Source of the DNA: an uncultured Peptoniphilus sp.
GTDB taxonomy: Bacteria > Bacillota > Clostridia > Tissierellales > Peptoniphilaceae
Length of the DNA stretch: 64,000 bases
Direction of reading: 5' to 3'
NCBI RefSeq assembly: GCF_943913915.1
Contig: NZ_CALUAA010000005.1
Coordinates: 68,160 to 132,159 of the forward strand
The translations under genes and the position numbers were made by a program. Below the pieces are notes generated by a model. It had not been told where the DNA came from and ran no database searches. It saw nothing but the letters and a program-made list of their open reading frames with translations. Shown here piece after piece: positions 42,000-51,070 of this stretch; positions within the stretch are counted from its first letter, which is position 1, and every line of letters begins with the position of its first letter.

Positions 42000-43094
42000 T
42001 CACTTTTTACGAGATAAGTGTAGATTGGAAAAAATATACATGCGCTGAACGGTGTAACTGATGATAAAAAGAGTAATTTCCACGAAAAGTTTCGCAAGAC
42101 TCGGCTGAATAGCGAGAGTTTTCCCGTAAAAATAAAGGAGGAGATTGTTCGCCGCAAGAAGTACCAAGACGAGGAGCCCGTATTGCACGGCATCTCTTGC
42201 CAGGTCATCCCTCGATTCGAAGACGTATTGTCGATTTAAATAGAAATTAAAAATCGAACTGATGATACGGGCCGCCACATTGGAAAAAAACATAGGGGAA
42301 AAAGAGGTCAGCGCCCTGATGGAATAAAAAAACAAATTAAAGAGTCCGTAATCCAGAATAAAACTTAATATGCCGCTTACGGCAAATAATATGGCCTGTC
42401 CCTTGTCGAGAAGTGTGCGGAAAATTCGAACGGAATCGAGGACCGTATTGTAATGAGATGTGGAGTTTTCCTCATCTCTATAGATGGTTTCGATGGGTAC
42501 CTGAATAATTTTTTTCTTACCTTTGGCCCAAAGAAGGAGCTGTTTCATCTCATATTCGTAGCGCTCACCGTCTACCTTCAGCATAAAAGGGAGGAATGCA
42601 CGGGAAAAAGCCCGAAGCCCCGTTTGAGTGTCTTTTAAATCGTTCACGCCTGTTAGAAAAGCAAAGAATTTCGCCGTCATGCGATTGCCGATTTTGGAAC
42701 GGAGGGGTGTATTTTCGGGGAAAGAGCGCACGCCTAAAATAAGAGCATCCGGATCTTTGTGTAGCCCGTCAAGAGTATGAAGTGTATCGATTACGGCATG
42801 TTGGCCGTCAGCGTCGGCTGTTACTATGCGCTCAACATCTTCCATTGAATGAAGAATATAGTCCATGGCAAATTTCATGGCGTAGCCTTTGCCGCGATTT
42901 TCCTCGTAGGAGAGCAAGATAATCCGTTTATCCAGGGAATCGAAGATATTTCGGCAGGAAGAGGACGAGCCGTCGTTGATGACGAGGACCTGAAGACCTT
43001 CCTGTAAAAGTGACTTCGTAAAGTGCAATAAACTGTCGTCCGGTTCAAAAGCGGGAATCATAACAAGATCCCCGTGTCGCAATTGCTTATTCAT
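42000..43094 (-). CDS. GT2 glycosyltransferase fused to a GtrA-type membrane domain
   Basis: The 364-residue protein joins two modules. Residues 1-225 form a polyprenol-phosphate sugar synthase-like GT2: VMIPAFEPDDSLL, VLVINDGSSSS, ENRGKGYAMKFAMDYI, RIVTADADGQHAV and GVRSFPENTP. Residues 235-364 hold four membrane helices of the GtrA/DPMS flippase type: LFAVSGILSFILDYGLFNLFF, AARIISSIFNFYLNRQYVF, YGLLVLVLLAANNLLLYF and a last helix. It probably charges undecaprenyl phosphate with a sugar and helps flip it, for decorating a wall polymer. It overlaps murI by eight bases. Confidence 0.88.
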   Translation of the reverse strand: MNKQLRHGDLVMIPAFEPDDSLLHFTKSLLQEGLQVLVINDGSSSSCRNIFDSLDKRIILLSYEENRGKGYAMKFAMDYILHSMEDVERIVTADADGQHAVIDTLHTLDGLHKDPDALILGVRSFPENTPLRSKIGNRMTAKFFAFLTGVNDLKDTQTGLRAFSRAFLPFMLKVDGERYEYEMKQLLLWAKGKKKIIQVPIETIYRDEENSTSHYNTVLDSVRIFRTLLDKGQAILFAVSGILSFILDYGLFNLFFYSIRALTSFSPMFFSNVAARIISSIFNFYLNRQYVFESRDDLARDAVQYGLLVLVLLAANNLLLYFYGKTLAIQPSLAKLFVEITLFIISYTVQRMYIFSNLHLSRKK

Positions 43095-43875
43095 GATGTC
43101 CTTTCGGGAGTTCAGAGAATTTCATGGGAAGAACTTCTTTTAGAAACGTCATTACATTTTCTTTTCGTTTGCCGGTGAGATGAAGGGCGAGACTTCCCTC
43201 GCCTTCGTTGCAAACATTGCCGTTAAGTTTACGCATCAGTTGGCGAACGGTGGCGGCGTTTCCGTCTAATACCTCGACGCCCTCGGGGAGGATGTCGGAA
43301 AACAGATCCCGATACCAAATGAAATGGGTGCACCCCAAGACCACGGCACTGTAATCTGCGAGATCGAAGGAGGTCAAAATAGATTCCAAATCGGCCCGCA
43401 CATCGGTGGTGTCAAATTCCAGTCGTTCGGCAAAATCCACGAGATTGGGAAGGGGAAGAATATCCACTAGATGATCGTTGTCGAAACGCTCTACAAGAGA
43501 TTGAAGCCTTTCCGAGCGACTTGTGCCCTCGGTAGAGAGGACGAGGATTCTTTTGTTGTCTCCGTCACGTTCGATGGCGGGTTTTACAGCAGGCTCCATT
43601 CCGATAATAGGGAGACGGTAACACTTCCTTAAATAATCCGCCGCCGTTACCGTCGCCGTATTGCAGGCGAGAAGCACGGCCTTCGGATGATAGGGCGCGA
43701 CAAATTCCATCATATCGTTTAAATAGTTTTTTATAGTATCGGGATCCTTTGGGCCATAGGGCACGTGCAGGGTATCGCCGTAATAAATAAAATGTTCGTG
43801 GGGCATGGCGTGAATCGCTTCAATGAGCGCCGTAATGCCGCCGAGCCCGGAGTCGAAAACCACAATGCTTTCCAT
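43087..43875 (-). CDS. murI: Glutamate racemase
   Basis: AAGGAAGTG precedes the ATG. The 262-residue enzyme has VFDSGLGGITAL, YYGDTLHVPYGPKDPD, LLACNTATVTAADYL (first catalytic Cys), GMEPAVKPAI and LGCTHFIWYRDLF (second catalytic Cys). It provides D-glutamate for peptidoglycan. The usual PYG in YGDTxxxPYG is kept. The gene leads the minus-strand set that continues into the GT2-GtrA fusion and possibly metF. Confidence 0.97.
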   Translation of the reverse strand: MESIVVFDSGLGGITALIEAIHAMPHEHFIYYGDTLHVPYGPKDPDTIKNYLNDMMEFVAPYHPKAVLLACNTATVTAADYLRKCYRLPIIGMEPAVKPAIERDGDNKRILVLSTEGTSRSERLQSLVERFDNDHLVDILPLPNLVDFAERLEFDTTDVRADLESILTSFDLADYSAVVLGCTHFIWYRDLFSDILPEGVEVLDGNAATVRQLMRKLNGNVCNEGEGSLALHLTGKRKENVMTFLKEVLPMKFSELPKGHHE

Positions 43876-43949
43876 GAAACACTTCCTTTCAGCCCTATTA
43901 TATCAAAATAAAATCCGGGAACTTTCGTCAAAAAGTAAAAATGAGTACT

Positions 43950-43971
43950 AAAAAAGCCGCCTTACGGCGGC
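43950..43971 (-). terminator. Terminator after tRNA-Ala
   Basis: The GCCGCC/GGCGGC stem (43956-43961 with 43966-43971) is followed on the minus strand by six U. Confidence 0.88.
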
Positions 43972-43976
43972 CGATG

Positions 43977-44052
<76 letters not shown>

Positions 44053-44100
44053 ACAAACTACTTGTATAGTATATGAAAGTGTAAAGAGAATGTCAAGACA

Positions 44101-44826
44101 TTATTTTAGAATCGAAACAAGAGCGTTACTTCCGAAATCAGGCTTATCCCTCCGATAGGAATGGTAGCGGGGATCGGTGAAGGTATCTGCAATGTTGACG
44201 GTGATGTGATCGTCGGGAACGCCCATCTGCTGAAGCATGCGAATATGGGTAAGCTTTAAGTCGATATAATCGTGATCTTTATCGGAGTAGCGGATCACTT
44301 CCCGGTGGAAGGGAAAGGCGTCGCGCCAAGCTTCGCTTACTTCTTTACCTACCTGAAAACTTTCTCTGCCGATACAGGGCCCGATATAGGCGTAAATATT
44401 TTTCGGCGACGAACCGTAGCGTCTTTTCATGGTCTCGACGGCGATTTGAGGAAGTTTTTTTACCGTGGGGCGCCATCCGGAATGGATGCAGGCCTGCACG
44501 CCTTTAATAGGATCGTATAAAAGCACCGGCGTGCAATCGGAGATGCGGGAGATAAGAGCGACTCCTCGTTTAGAGGTAATAAGGGCGTCGGTATCGGGGA
44601 CGATACGAAAGCCCAGGAAGTCTTCTTCGTCGTGAATATCATCTAAAACCACGCAGTGATCGGAGTGGGTTTGATTCATAAAATAAACGCGAGAGCATTC
44701 CACATTTAAATGTTTTAAAAAGGATTTCACATTTTTGCCCAGACCTTCTTTTCCCAAGGAACGACTAAAATCGTAAGGCCTTTTTGAGACATCGAAACGT
44801 AAAGCTTTAAAATCTCTTATGTTCAT
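44101..44826 (-). CDS. pgeF: Purine nucleoside phosphorylase / laccase-domain protein (YfiH family)
   Basis: The 241-residue protein has the YfiH/LACC1 zinc-site pattern: FMNQTHSDHCVVL, SDCTPVLLYDPIKG, ACIHSGWR and YIGPCIGRESFQVG. The family has purine nucleoside phosphorylase and adenosine deaminase activity and edits peptidoglycan precursors (PgeF), removing wrongly added L-Ser. The His/Cys/His metal ligands are present. It stands just upstream of tRNA-Ala on the same strand. Confidence 0.9.
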   Translation of the reverse strand: MNIRDFKALRFDVSKRPYDFSRSLGKEGLGKNVKSFLKHLNVECSRVYFMNQTHSDHCVVLDDIHDEEDFLGFRIVPDTDALITSKRGVALISRISDCTPVLLYDPIKGVQACIHSGWRPTVKKLPQIAVETMKRRYGSSPKNIYAYIGPCIGRESFQVGKEVSEAWRDAFPFHREVIRYSDKDHDYIDLKLTHIRMLQQMGVPDDHITVNIADTFTDPRYHSYRRDKPDFGSNALVSILK

Positions 44827-44839
44827 GGTATTTACTGCC

Positions 44840-44868
44840 TTTCCATCTCCACGACCATTCGTTATAAT
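44840..44868 (+). promoter_or_regulatory. Promoter for the plus-strand set starting at 44887
   Basis: TTTCCA at 44840-44845 and TATAAT at 44863-44868 are 17 bases apart. It implies a transcript starting near 44875, after an ATG at 44869, which supports ATG 44887 as the true start. Confidence 0.65.
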
Positions 44869-44886
44869 ATGACGTGGAGGAATCGA

Positions 44887-45951
44887 ATGAATAAACGAAT
44901 GAGGAGACTGCTCCTCTTTTTATGTATTATAATCGCTCTGGCTTTCGGAATCAAAAAACTTTCTATTATAAGTTACCGTCCTGTTTCGGTGTTCAGTGAA
45001 AAGACGAAACACGATATTAAGGACATAGCCATTTTAAATGAGGGAACATTGGCAACCTTCGACGGAGACTCCTTAGTATTTTATAACGGAAGCGATAAAA
45101 AAATCGTGGACCGCATGGGAGAGGGACAAAAGGCCTTTTTCGGAGAAGAGGATGGCATGCTCTATGATGAGAGCATTAAGAAACTGACGGTTTTCGGTAC
45201 CGATGGGAAAGAGCGACAATCCTATTATTTAGAGGGAGAACTTTTCCGTGCCGACGTACAAAACGGCGTGCGACTTTTTCATTGTCGCTTCGACGACGGG
45301 GAGAAACTCTTTATCGCATCGAATAACGGAAGCTTAACCTCGGTTTTCGAGACGAAAAATTATATTTTAGATTTTAAGGTGAAAGACGACAGGCATTTTA
45401 CCGTAACGGAACTCTCCAACACAGCCAACGGCTATATGACCACGGTGTATGTGGAAGACGGAAAGCGTGATAAGGCGCGGATGGAAAATACGGAGCTTCC
45501 CATGGAAGTGGCCATGCGCATAGCGGAGGGAAGCTACCCTGTGATCGTTACGGAAAAACACCTATACGGATTGGATAAAGAGCTGATTACGGAGACGACG
45601 CCTATTATTTCGGATATTATTTTCCATCGAAATAAACTCTACACGCTCCATAGCGGCATCTTAAGTCGCCATGGCAAGGATTTGAAAGAAATCGAGCGAC
45701 ATGTAATGGAAGGCAATGTGGATCATCTGGCCAGTGTAGGGGAAGAACTTTTCGCCTACGGCAATCGCGAGCTGTTAGGCCGTGTCAATTCCGAGCATCC
45801 ATACCACATCCGCTTCAGTGACACACAGGAAAAAGTAGAGGTAAAATACGGCTACATCGCCACTTACGGCCATAAGCGAATTGCACTTTACCGTTTAAAA
45901 CCGAGTCTCTTCAGACCGAAAGCAGTTCTCACATTATCCGCAGAAGAATAA
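44887..45951 (+). CDS. Membrane-anchored extracellular protein of unknown function
   Basis: ATG 44887 follows GTGGAGGAATCGA; the promoter -10 box lies directly upstream of the alternative ATG 44869. The 354-residue protein has an N-terminal anchor (MRRLLLFLCIIIALAFGI) and a long outside region made of short strands with repeated D/G turns (VFYNGSDKK, LTVFGTDGKERQ, KLFIASNNGSL, HLYGLDKEL), suggesting a beta-propeller-like fold. No catalytic motif is visible and I do not recognise the family. It lies 14 bases before an MscS channel gene. Confidence 0.65.
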   Translation: MNKRMRRLLLFLCIIIALAFGIKKLSIISYRPVSVFSEKTKHDIKDIAILNEGTLATFDGDSLVFYNGSDKKIVDRMGEGQKAFFGEEDGMLYDESIKKLTVFGTDGKERQSYYLEGELFRADVQNGVRLFHCRFDDGEKLFIASNNGSLTSVFETKNYILDFKVKDDRHFTVTELSNTANGYMTTVYVEDGKRDKARMENTELPMEVAMRIAEGSYPVIVTEKHLYGLDKELITETTPIISDIIFHRNKLYTLHSGILSRHGKDLKEIERHVMEGNVDHLASVGEELFAYGNRELLGRVNSEHPYHIRFSDTQEKVEVKYGYIATYGHKRIALYRLKPSLFRPKAVLTLSAEE

Positions 45952-45965
45952 AATGAGGTGAAAAT

Positions 45966-46829
45966 TTGAAAGAAGTAAGGCAGCTTATGGAAGCTGTTCA
46001 TGATATTTTTTATAAATCGAACGGAAGACTGAATATTTTAGGCATGATTGTTGCGGGCATTGTACTCTTTATTATCGCCCATGTGATCGTGCGATCGGTG
46101 AGTCAGTTTGTGACCTCGTATGTGGAGCGTCACGAGATTAAAAATCCTAAAAACACCGACAAACAAAGAGTAAAAACCCTTACCAATATTTTAGGCAATC
46201 TCGCAAAATACGGGGTTTATATTATCGCTCTCATGATCTTCTTAGATCTTTGCAGGGTGAACACATCGACTCTGCTCGCTACGGCAGGTGTGGGCTCCAT
46301 CGCTATCGCCATGGGTGCTCAGGTTATGATTCGGGATTTGATCACGGGATTTTTCATTATCTTCGACGATCAGTACCGCGTAGGAGAATATGTGGAGCTT
46401 GCAGGGAAGGCCGGCTATGTGGAAGCCCTCAATATTCGGACCACCATTATTAAAGATTTCGACGGCGCCCGCCATATTATCCCTAATTCCGAAATTCGTA
46501 TCGTTACTAACAGGGCCCGAGGCGCAAAGCGGGCGAAGGTGATCGTGCCGGTACACAAAAAAGAAGACCCCGATCGCGTCATTGCTGCCTTTAGAGAATC
46601 GATTAAAAAGATCAAAAGCATTTACCCGGATGCTCGAGCGGAAGTATGGGGTACGACGGATTTTATTTCCGGAGGCTACGAAATTACCGTCGTTGCCTGG
46701 GATGATCCCGCTCTTCAGTTTGACCTCGAGTTCGATTTAAGAAAGTGTCTGATTCAGGCGATGAACGATTACAATATTCAAATACCCTCGGTTCGCTACG
46801 AGAAAATGGAGGAGGCGACCAATGGCTAG
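45966..46829 (+). CDS. MscS-family mechanosensitive channel
   Basis: A TTG at 45966 follows GAGGTG; ATG 45987 is the alternative. The 287-residue protein has three membrane segments (LGMIVAGIVLFIIAHVIV, YGVYIIALMIFLDLC, and the pore helix LLATAGVGSIAIAMGAQVMIRDLITGFFIIF), then the MscS beta domain: YRVGEYVELAGKAGYVEALNIRTTII and HIIPNSEI. The Gly/Ala-packed pore helix and PNS motif are diagnostic. It opens under membrane tension to release solutes. It overlaps the DUF951 gene by eight bases. Confidence 0.94.
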   Translation: MKEVRQLMEAVHDIFYKSNGRLNILGMIVAGIVLFIIAHVIVRSVSQFVTSYVERHEIKNPKNTDKQRVKTLTNILGNLAKYGVYIIALMIFLDLCRVNTSTLLATAGVGSIAIAMGAQVMIRDLITGFFIIFDDQYRVGEYVELAGKAGYVEALNIRTTIIKDFDGARHIIPNSEIRIVTNRARGAKRAKVIVPVHKKEDPDRVIAAFRESIKKIKSIYPDARAEVWGTTDFISGGYEITVVAWDDPALQFDLEFDLRKCLIQAMNDYNIQIPSVRYEKMEEATNG

Positions 46830-47073
46830 ATTATTTTATGAAAAAGGAGACGTGGTCACCTTAAAAAAGGGCCATCCCTGCGGAGAAAATCTTTGGGAGA
46901 TCTTAAGAACAGGCGTAGATATCAAATTGGAATGTGCAGGTTGCAATCGCACAATTTGGATGACCCGCATGGAATTTGAAAAGCGGGTGCGCAAGATTCG
47001 GGAAGGGGACAAAATGGTATCCATCGTCCACCATCAACCGAGCGAATCGAAAGATACCGACACCCAAGAATAG
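46822..47073 (+). CDS. DUF951 family protein
   Basis: The 83-residue protein matches DUF951, common in Firmicutes beside mscS: GDVVTLKKGHPCGENLWEILRTGVDIKLECAGC, with RTIWMTRMEFEKRV. The Cys in HPCG and the CAGC pair could bind a metal or nucleic acid, as proposed for this family of small basic proteins. The gene overlaps mscS by eight bases. Role unknown. Confidence 0.9.
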   Translation: MARLFYEKGDVVTLKKGHPCGENLWEILRTGVDIKLECAGCNRTIWMTRMEFEKRVRKIREGDKMVSIVHHQPSESKDTDTQE

Positions 47074-47096
47074 TATTTTGAAATAATGGCGATTTA

Positions 47097-47125
47097 TTGC
47101 GATTTGAAGAACTTTTTGTTAGAAT
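47097..47125 (+). promoter_or_regulatory. Promoter for secA
   Basis: TTGCGA at 47097-47102 and TAGAAT at 47120-47125 are 17 bases apart, 33 bases before the chosen secA start. Confidence 0.65.
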
Positions 47126-47157
47126 GGTAAGTTAGTGAAAGGAACGTGTATACAGAT

Positions 47158-49896
47158 ATGTCTCTATTAGATAAAGTGTTCGGCACCTATTCGGATCGCG
47201 AAATAAAAAAGATCCGCCCGACCATGGAAAAGGTCTTGGCATTAGATGCCGATATGCAAAAATTAACCGATGAACAATTAAAAAACAAGACGAAGGAATT
47301 TCAAGATCGTGTCGCCGGAGGCGAATCACTTGACGATCTCTTACCCGAGGCTTTTGCCGTTGTAAGAGAAGCGGCTTTCCGTGTCCTCGGCATGAAGCAC
47401 TTCCCGGTGCAAATCCTCGGGGGTATTATTCTCCATCAAGGTCGTATCGCCGAGATGAAGACCGGTGAAGGTAAAACCCTTGTGGCTACCTTACCCGCTT
47501 ATTTAAACGCTCTCGCAGGAAAGGGTACCCACGTCGTGACCGTTAACGATTATTTGGCGGAACGTGATAAATCCTGGATGGGAAAAGTTTATTCATTCTT
47601 AGGTCTAAGTGTGGGATGTATTCTCCACGACATGAGCCCCGAAGAGCGAAAAGAAGCCTATAACGCCGACATCACCTACGGTACCAATAACGAATTCGGA
47701 TTCGACTACCTTCGTGACAACATGGTTGTGTACCAGGAGAACCAAGTTCAACGGGATCTTTTCTTCTGTATCGTCGACGAAGTGGACTCCATCTTAATCG
47801 ACGAGGCTCGTACCCCTCTTATTATTTCAGGACAAGGGGACGAATCCACCGAACTCTACACACAAGCTAAAAACTTTGTCGATACTTTAAGCTTCAGAGT
47901 GAAGGATCAGTCGGAAGAGGCGGAAGATCGCTTTAACCGCGAGTTCCGTGACGAAACCGTAGATTACGTCATCGACGAAAAACAAAAGACCGCAACCTTA
48001 ACCGAAGTAGGTACAAATAAGGCGCAACAATATTTCGGCGTCGACAACTTAACAGATACCGACAATACGGAATTGCTCCACCATATTCACCAAGCCCTCA
48101 AAGCCAAGGGTACCATGCACAAGGACATCGACTATGTCATTGAAGACGGCGAAATCATTATCGTCGACGAATTTACCGGTCGTTTAATGTATGGTCGACG
48201 CTACTCCGACGGCTTGCACCAAGCTATTGAGGCGAAGGAAGGCATTGAAGTGCGCGCCGAGTCCAAGACACTCGCAACGGTAACTTTCCAAAACTTCTTC
48301 CGCATGTATAAAAAGCTTGCCGGTATGACCGGTACGGCCATGACAGAAGAATCGGAATTCCGTGAAATCTACAATATCGACGTTGTGGAAATCCCCACAA
48401 ACAAACCGGTTATTCGTGATGACCAAAACGATGCTATCTACCGCTCGGAAGATGCCAAGTTTAAGGCCGTAGCCGATGAAATCGCCGAACGCCACGCCAA
48501 AGGGCAACCGGTGCTTGTAGGTACGGTATCTATCGAAAAATCGGAAAAACTTTCTTCTTATTTAAAGAAACGGGGCATTCCTCATAAAGTATTGAACGCG
48601 AAGCGCCACAGACAAGAGTCTGAAATCGTCGCACAGGCCGGTCGTTTCGGATCGGTTACCATCGCAACCAACATGGCCGGTCGTGGTACGGACATCGTCT
48701 TAGGCGGTAATCCCGAACACATGGCCAAGGAAAAGATGGAACGGGAAGGCTTTGAGTCGGACATGATCGAAGCGGCAGACAGCTACTACGAAACCGACGA
48801 CGAAGAAATCTTAAATGCGAGAGCGCGCTTTGCTGAGCTTCGCGATGAAATCAAAAAAGAAACCGACGAAGAAAAAGTCAAAGTTATCGGCGCAGGCGGT
48901 CTCCACATTATTGGTACGGAACGCCACGAATCCCGTCGAATCGACAACCAATTGCGCGGCCGTTCCGGTCGTCAAGGGGACGAAGGTTCTACGAAATTCT
49001 ATATTTCCGCCGACGACGACTTGATCCGACTCTTCGCAGGCGATCGCTTTAAAAATGTTATGGAAGGGATCGACGCTCCGGAAGACGAGCCAATTGAAGC
49101 CCGCATGTTGACGCGACTGATCGAGTCCGCTCAACGCAAGGTGGAAGGCAACAACTTCAGTATTCGTAAAAATGTCCTTCAATACGACGACGTTATGAAC
49201 AAACAACGTGAGGTCATTTACACCGAACGTGAGAAAGTTCTGAAGGGCGGCGATCTTCGCGACGATATTATGGCCATGATGACGGATCTTATTGACGACA
49301 CCATTAACTTCAACGTAAAAGTCGACGAGAAACACAATAAATACATCGATTACGAGGGAATCTACCACTTCGGCCGGGATACCTTCGACTTCGATGAAAA
49401 CTTCTTAGACGGCCATACCTCCTCCGACGCTGAGGAATTAAAACGCTTCATTAAAGAAGAAGCCAAGGCGAAATATGCGGAAAAAGAAGGGGAATTCGGC
49501 GACAACGCCTTCCGCGAAGTGGAACGTGTCGTTCTCCTGAGAGTGGTAGACCAAAAATGGATGGACCATATCGACGCCATGGACCAATTGCGTCAAGGTA
49601 TCGGTCTTCGCGCCGTGGGCCAAATCGACCCGGTTCGCGCCTATGCCGAAGAAGGCTTCGATATGTTTGAAGCCATGAACGAAAGCATTCGCGAAGAAAC
49701 GGTTCGCCTCTTATTCCACGTTCAAAACCCCGAACGTATGGAACGTAAACAAGTGGCGCAAGAAGTAAAGACCGTGAATCCCGATTCCGGCGTTCAGGAG
49801 CCGGTGCGCCGTACGAGTAAAAAAGTGGGACGAAACGATCCCTGTCCCTGCGGCAGCGGTAAAAAATACAAACACTGCCACGGGAAAAATGCCTAA
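47158..49896 (+). CDS. secA: Protein translocase ATPase SecA
   Basis: ATG 47158 gives 912 residues; an in-frame GTG at 47146 is too close to AAAGGA, while the ATG is somewhat far (about 14 bases), so the start is not settled. Motifs are QILGGIILHQGRIAEMKTGEGKT (Walker A near residue 100), TVNDYLAERD, DEVDSILIDEARTPL, GTVSIEKSEKLS, ATNMAGRGTDIVLGG, QLRGRSGRQGD and the C-terminal zinc tail CPCGSGKKYKHCHGK. SecA powers secretion through SecYEG. The full-length tail suggests the standard housekeeping copy, not SecA2. Confidence 0.98.
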   Translation: MSLLDKVFGTYSDREIKKIRPTMEKVLALDADMQKLTDEQLKNKTKEFQDRVAGGESLDDLLPEAFAVVREAAFRVLGMKHFPVQILGGIILHQGRIAEMKTGEGKTLVATLPAYLNALAGKGTHVVTVNDYLAERDKSWMGKVYSFLGLSVGCILHDMSPEERKEAYNADITYGTNNEFGFDYLRDNMVVYQENQVQRDLFFCIVDEVDSILIDEARTPLIISGQGDESTELYTQAKNFVDTLSFRVKDQSEEAEDRFNREFRDETVDYVIDEKQKTATLTEVGTNKAQQYFGVDNLTDTDNTELLHHIHQALKAKGTMHKDIDYVIEDGEIIIVDEFTGRLMYGRRYSDGLHQAIEAKEGIEVRAESKTLATVTFQNFFRMYKKLAGMTGTAMTEESEFREIYNIDVVEIPTNKPVIRDDQNDAIYRSEDAKFKAVADEIAERHAKGQPVLVGTVSIEKSEKLSSYLKKRGIPHKVLNAKRHRQESEIVAQAGRFGSVTIATNMAGRGTDIVLGGNPEHMAKEKMEREGFESDMIEAADSYYETDDEEILNARARFAELRDEIKKETDEEKVKVIGAGGLHIIGTERHESRRIDNQLRGRSGRQGDEGSTKFYISADDDLIRLFAGDRFKNVMEGIDAPEDEPIEARMLTRLIESAQRKVEGNNFSIRKNVLQYDDVMNKQREVIYTEREKVLKGGDLRDDIMAMMTDLIDDTINFNVKVDEKHNKYIDYEGIYHFGRDTFDFDENFLDGHTSSDAEELKRFIKEEAKAKYAEKEGEFGDNAFREVERVVLLRVVDQKWMDHIDAMDQLRQGIGLRAVGQIDPVRAYAEEGFDMFEAMNESIREETVRLLFHVQNPERMERKQVAQEVKTVNPDSGVQEPVRRTSKKVGRNDPCPCGSGKKYKHCHGKNA

Positions 49897-49916
49897 GTGC
49901 TGAGAAAGGATCCCTT

Positions 49917-51026
49917 ATGGAACAAAATTTATATTTGGATCGAGGGAGACTTGAAGAGATCAAGGAACTCGTCCATCGTCTGGCAGACAGTCTGGACGTC
50001 GAAAGTTTAAAGGCGCAATATAAAGAGCTCACGGAAAAGACCATGGAGCCCGGTTTTTGGGACGACACGGAATCGGCGCAAAAGGTTATTCGCGAGCAAA
50101 ATAATATTAAATCAAAAACTGATGTCTACGACGAGCTGATGGAATCCATTGAAGAATCTGAAGTGGCGCTAGAGCTTATGGAAGAAGAAGAGGACGACGG
50201 CCTTTACGAGGGTCTCAAAAAGGATTTAAACGCTATCGAAAAAAAGGCACAGGAATTTAAGATCCAAACCCTTTTAAACGGCGAGTACGATATGAACAAC
50301 GCCATCCTCTCCCTTCACGCCGGCGCCGGCGGAACGGAAGCTCAGGACTGGGCGAGCATGCTCCTTCGCATGTACACCCGCTACGCCGAGAGTAAAGGCT
50401 ATTCCGTAGAAATTATGGATATGTTAAACGAAGACGAGGCGGGAATAAAATCGGCGACTATTCGCGTCGCAGGTCCCCACGCCTACGGTTATTTGAAATC
50501 GGAAAAAGGTGTGCACCGCTTAGTGCGCATTTCGCCCTTCGATGCGGCGAAAAAGCGCCACACCTCATTTACATCCCTGGATGTCTATCCGGAGCTTGAC
50601 GACGATATGGAAGTAGAGATCAATTCGGAAGATATTAAGATAGACACCTACCGAGCATCCGGTGCCGGCGGTCAACACGTCAATACGACGGATTCCGCCG
50701 TAAGAATCACTCACATTCCCACAGGCATCGTCGTGCAATGCCAAAACGAGCGAAGCCAGATTCAAAACCGCGAACAGGCGATGAAAATGCTTCAAGCTAA
50801 ACTCGTGGCGTTAAAAGAAGAAGAGAAAAAAGAAAAAATAGAAGACCTGGCAGGCAATTATTCTCAAATTGCCTGGGGTTCTCAAATACGTTCCTACGTC
50901 TTTCACCCCTACACCATGGTGAAAGACCACAGAACCGGCGCGGAAGTCGGCGATGTCAGTCGCGTAATGGACGGCGATCTGGATCCCTTCATCAACGCGT
51001 ATCTGGAAGAAAATGCAGAGGCATAA
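49917..51026 (+). CDS. prfB: Peptide chain release factor 2
   Basis: The 369-residue protein has the GGQ motif (SGAGGQHVNTTDSAVRITHIP) and the RF2 anticodon-mimic region around HRLVRISPFDAAKKRHTSF. It terminates at UGA and UAA. Many prfB genes carry a programmed +1 frameshift at CTTTGAC around codon 25; here the same region reads ADSLDVES in one unbroken frame with CTG GAC, so the autoregulatory stop is absent. It begins 20 bases after secA. Confidence 0.97.
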   Translation: MEQNLYLDRGRLEEIKELVHRLADSLDVESLKAQYKELTEKTMEPGFWDDTESAQKVIREQNNIKSKTDVYDELMESIEESEVALELMEEEEDDGLYEGLKKDLNAIEKKAQEFKIQTLLNGEYDMNNAILSLHAGAGGTEAQDWASMLLRMYTRYAESKGYSVEIMDMLNEDEAGIKSATIRVAGPHAYGYLKSEKGVHRLVRISPFDAAKKRHTSFTSLDVYPELDDDMEVEINSEDIKIDTYRASGAGGQHVNTTDSAVRITHIPTGIVVQCQNERSQIQNREQAMKMLQAKLVALKEEEKKEKIEDLAGNYSQIAWGSQIRSYVFHPYTMVKDHRTGAEVGDVSRVMDGDLDPFINAYLEENAEA

Positions 51027-51030
51027 TGTA

Positions 51031-51057
51031 AAAGGAGAGGGAGACCTCTCCTTTTTC
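51031..51057 (+). terminator. Terminator after prfB
   Basis: AAAGGAGAGG/CCTCTCCTTT (51031-51040 with 51045-51054) with a GAGA loop runs into T's, 14 bases before the tex start. Confidence 0.85.
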
Positions 51058-51070
51058 GAATGGAGGCTTT

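Noticed and set aside
41960..42000. S-box (SAM riboswitch) before metF
   Set aside because: Only about 40 bases lie between the genes and no S-box motif is present.
48811..49368. 185-codon minus-strand open frame within secA
   Set aside because: Antisense to a strongly supported secA region with no start signal; hydrophobic composition mirrors the acidic codons of SecA.
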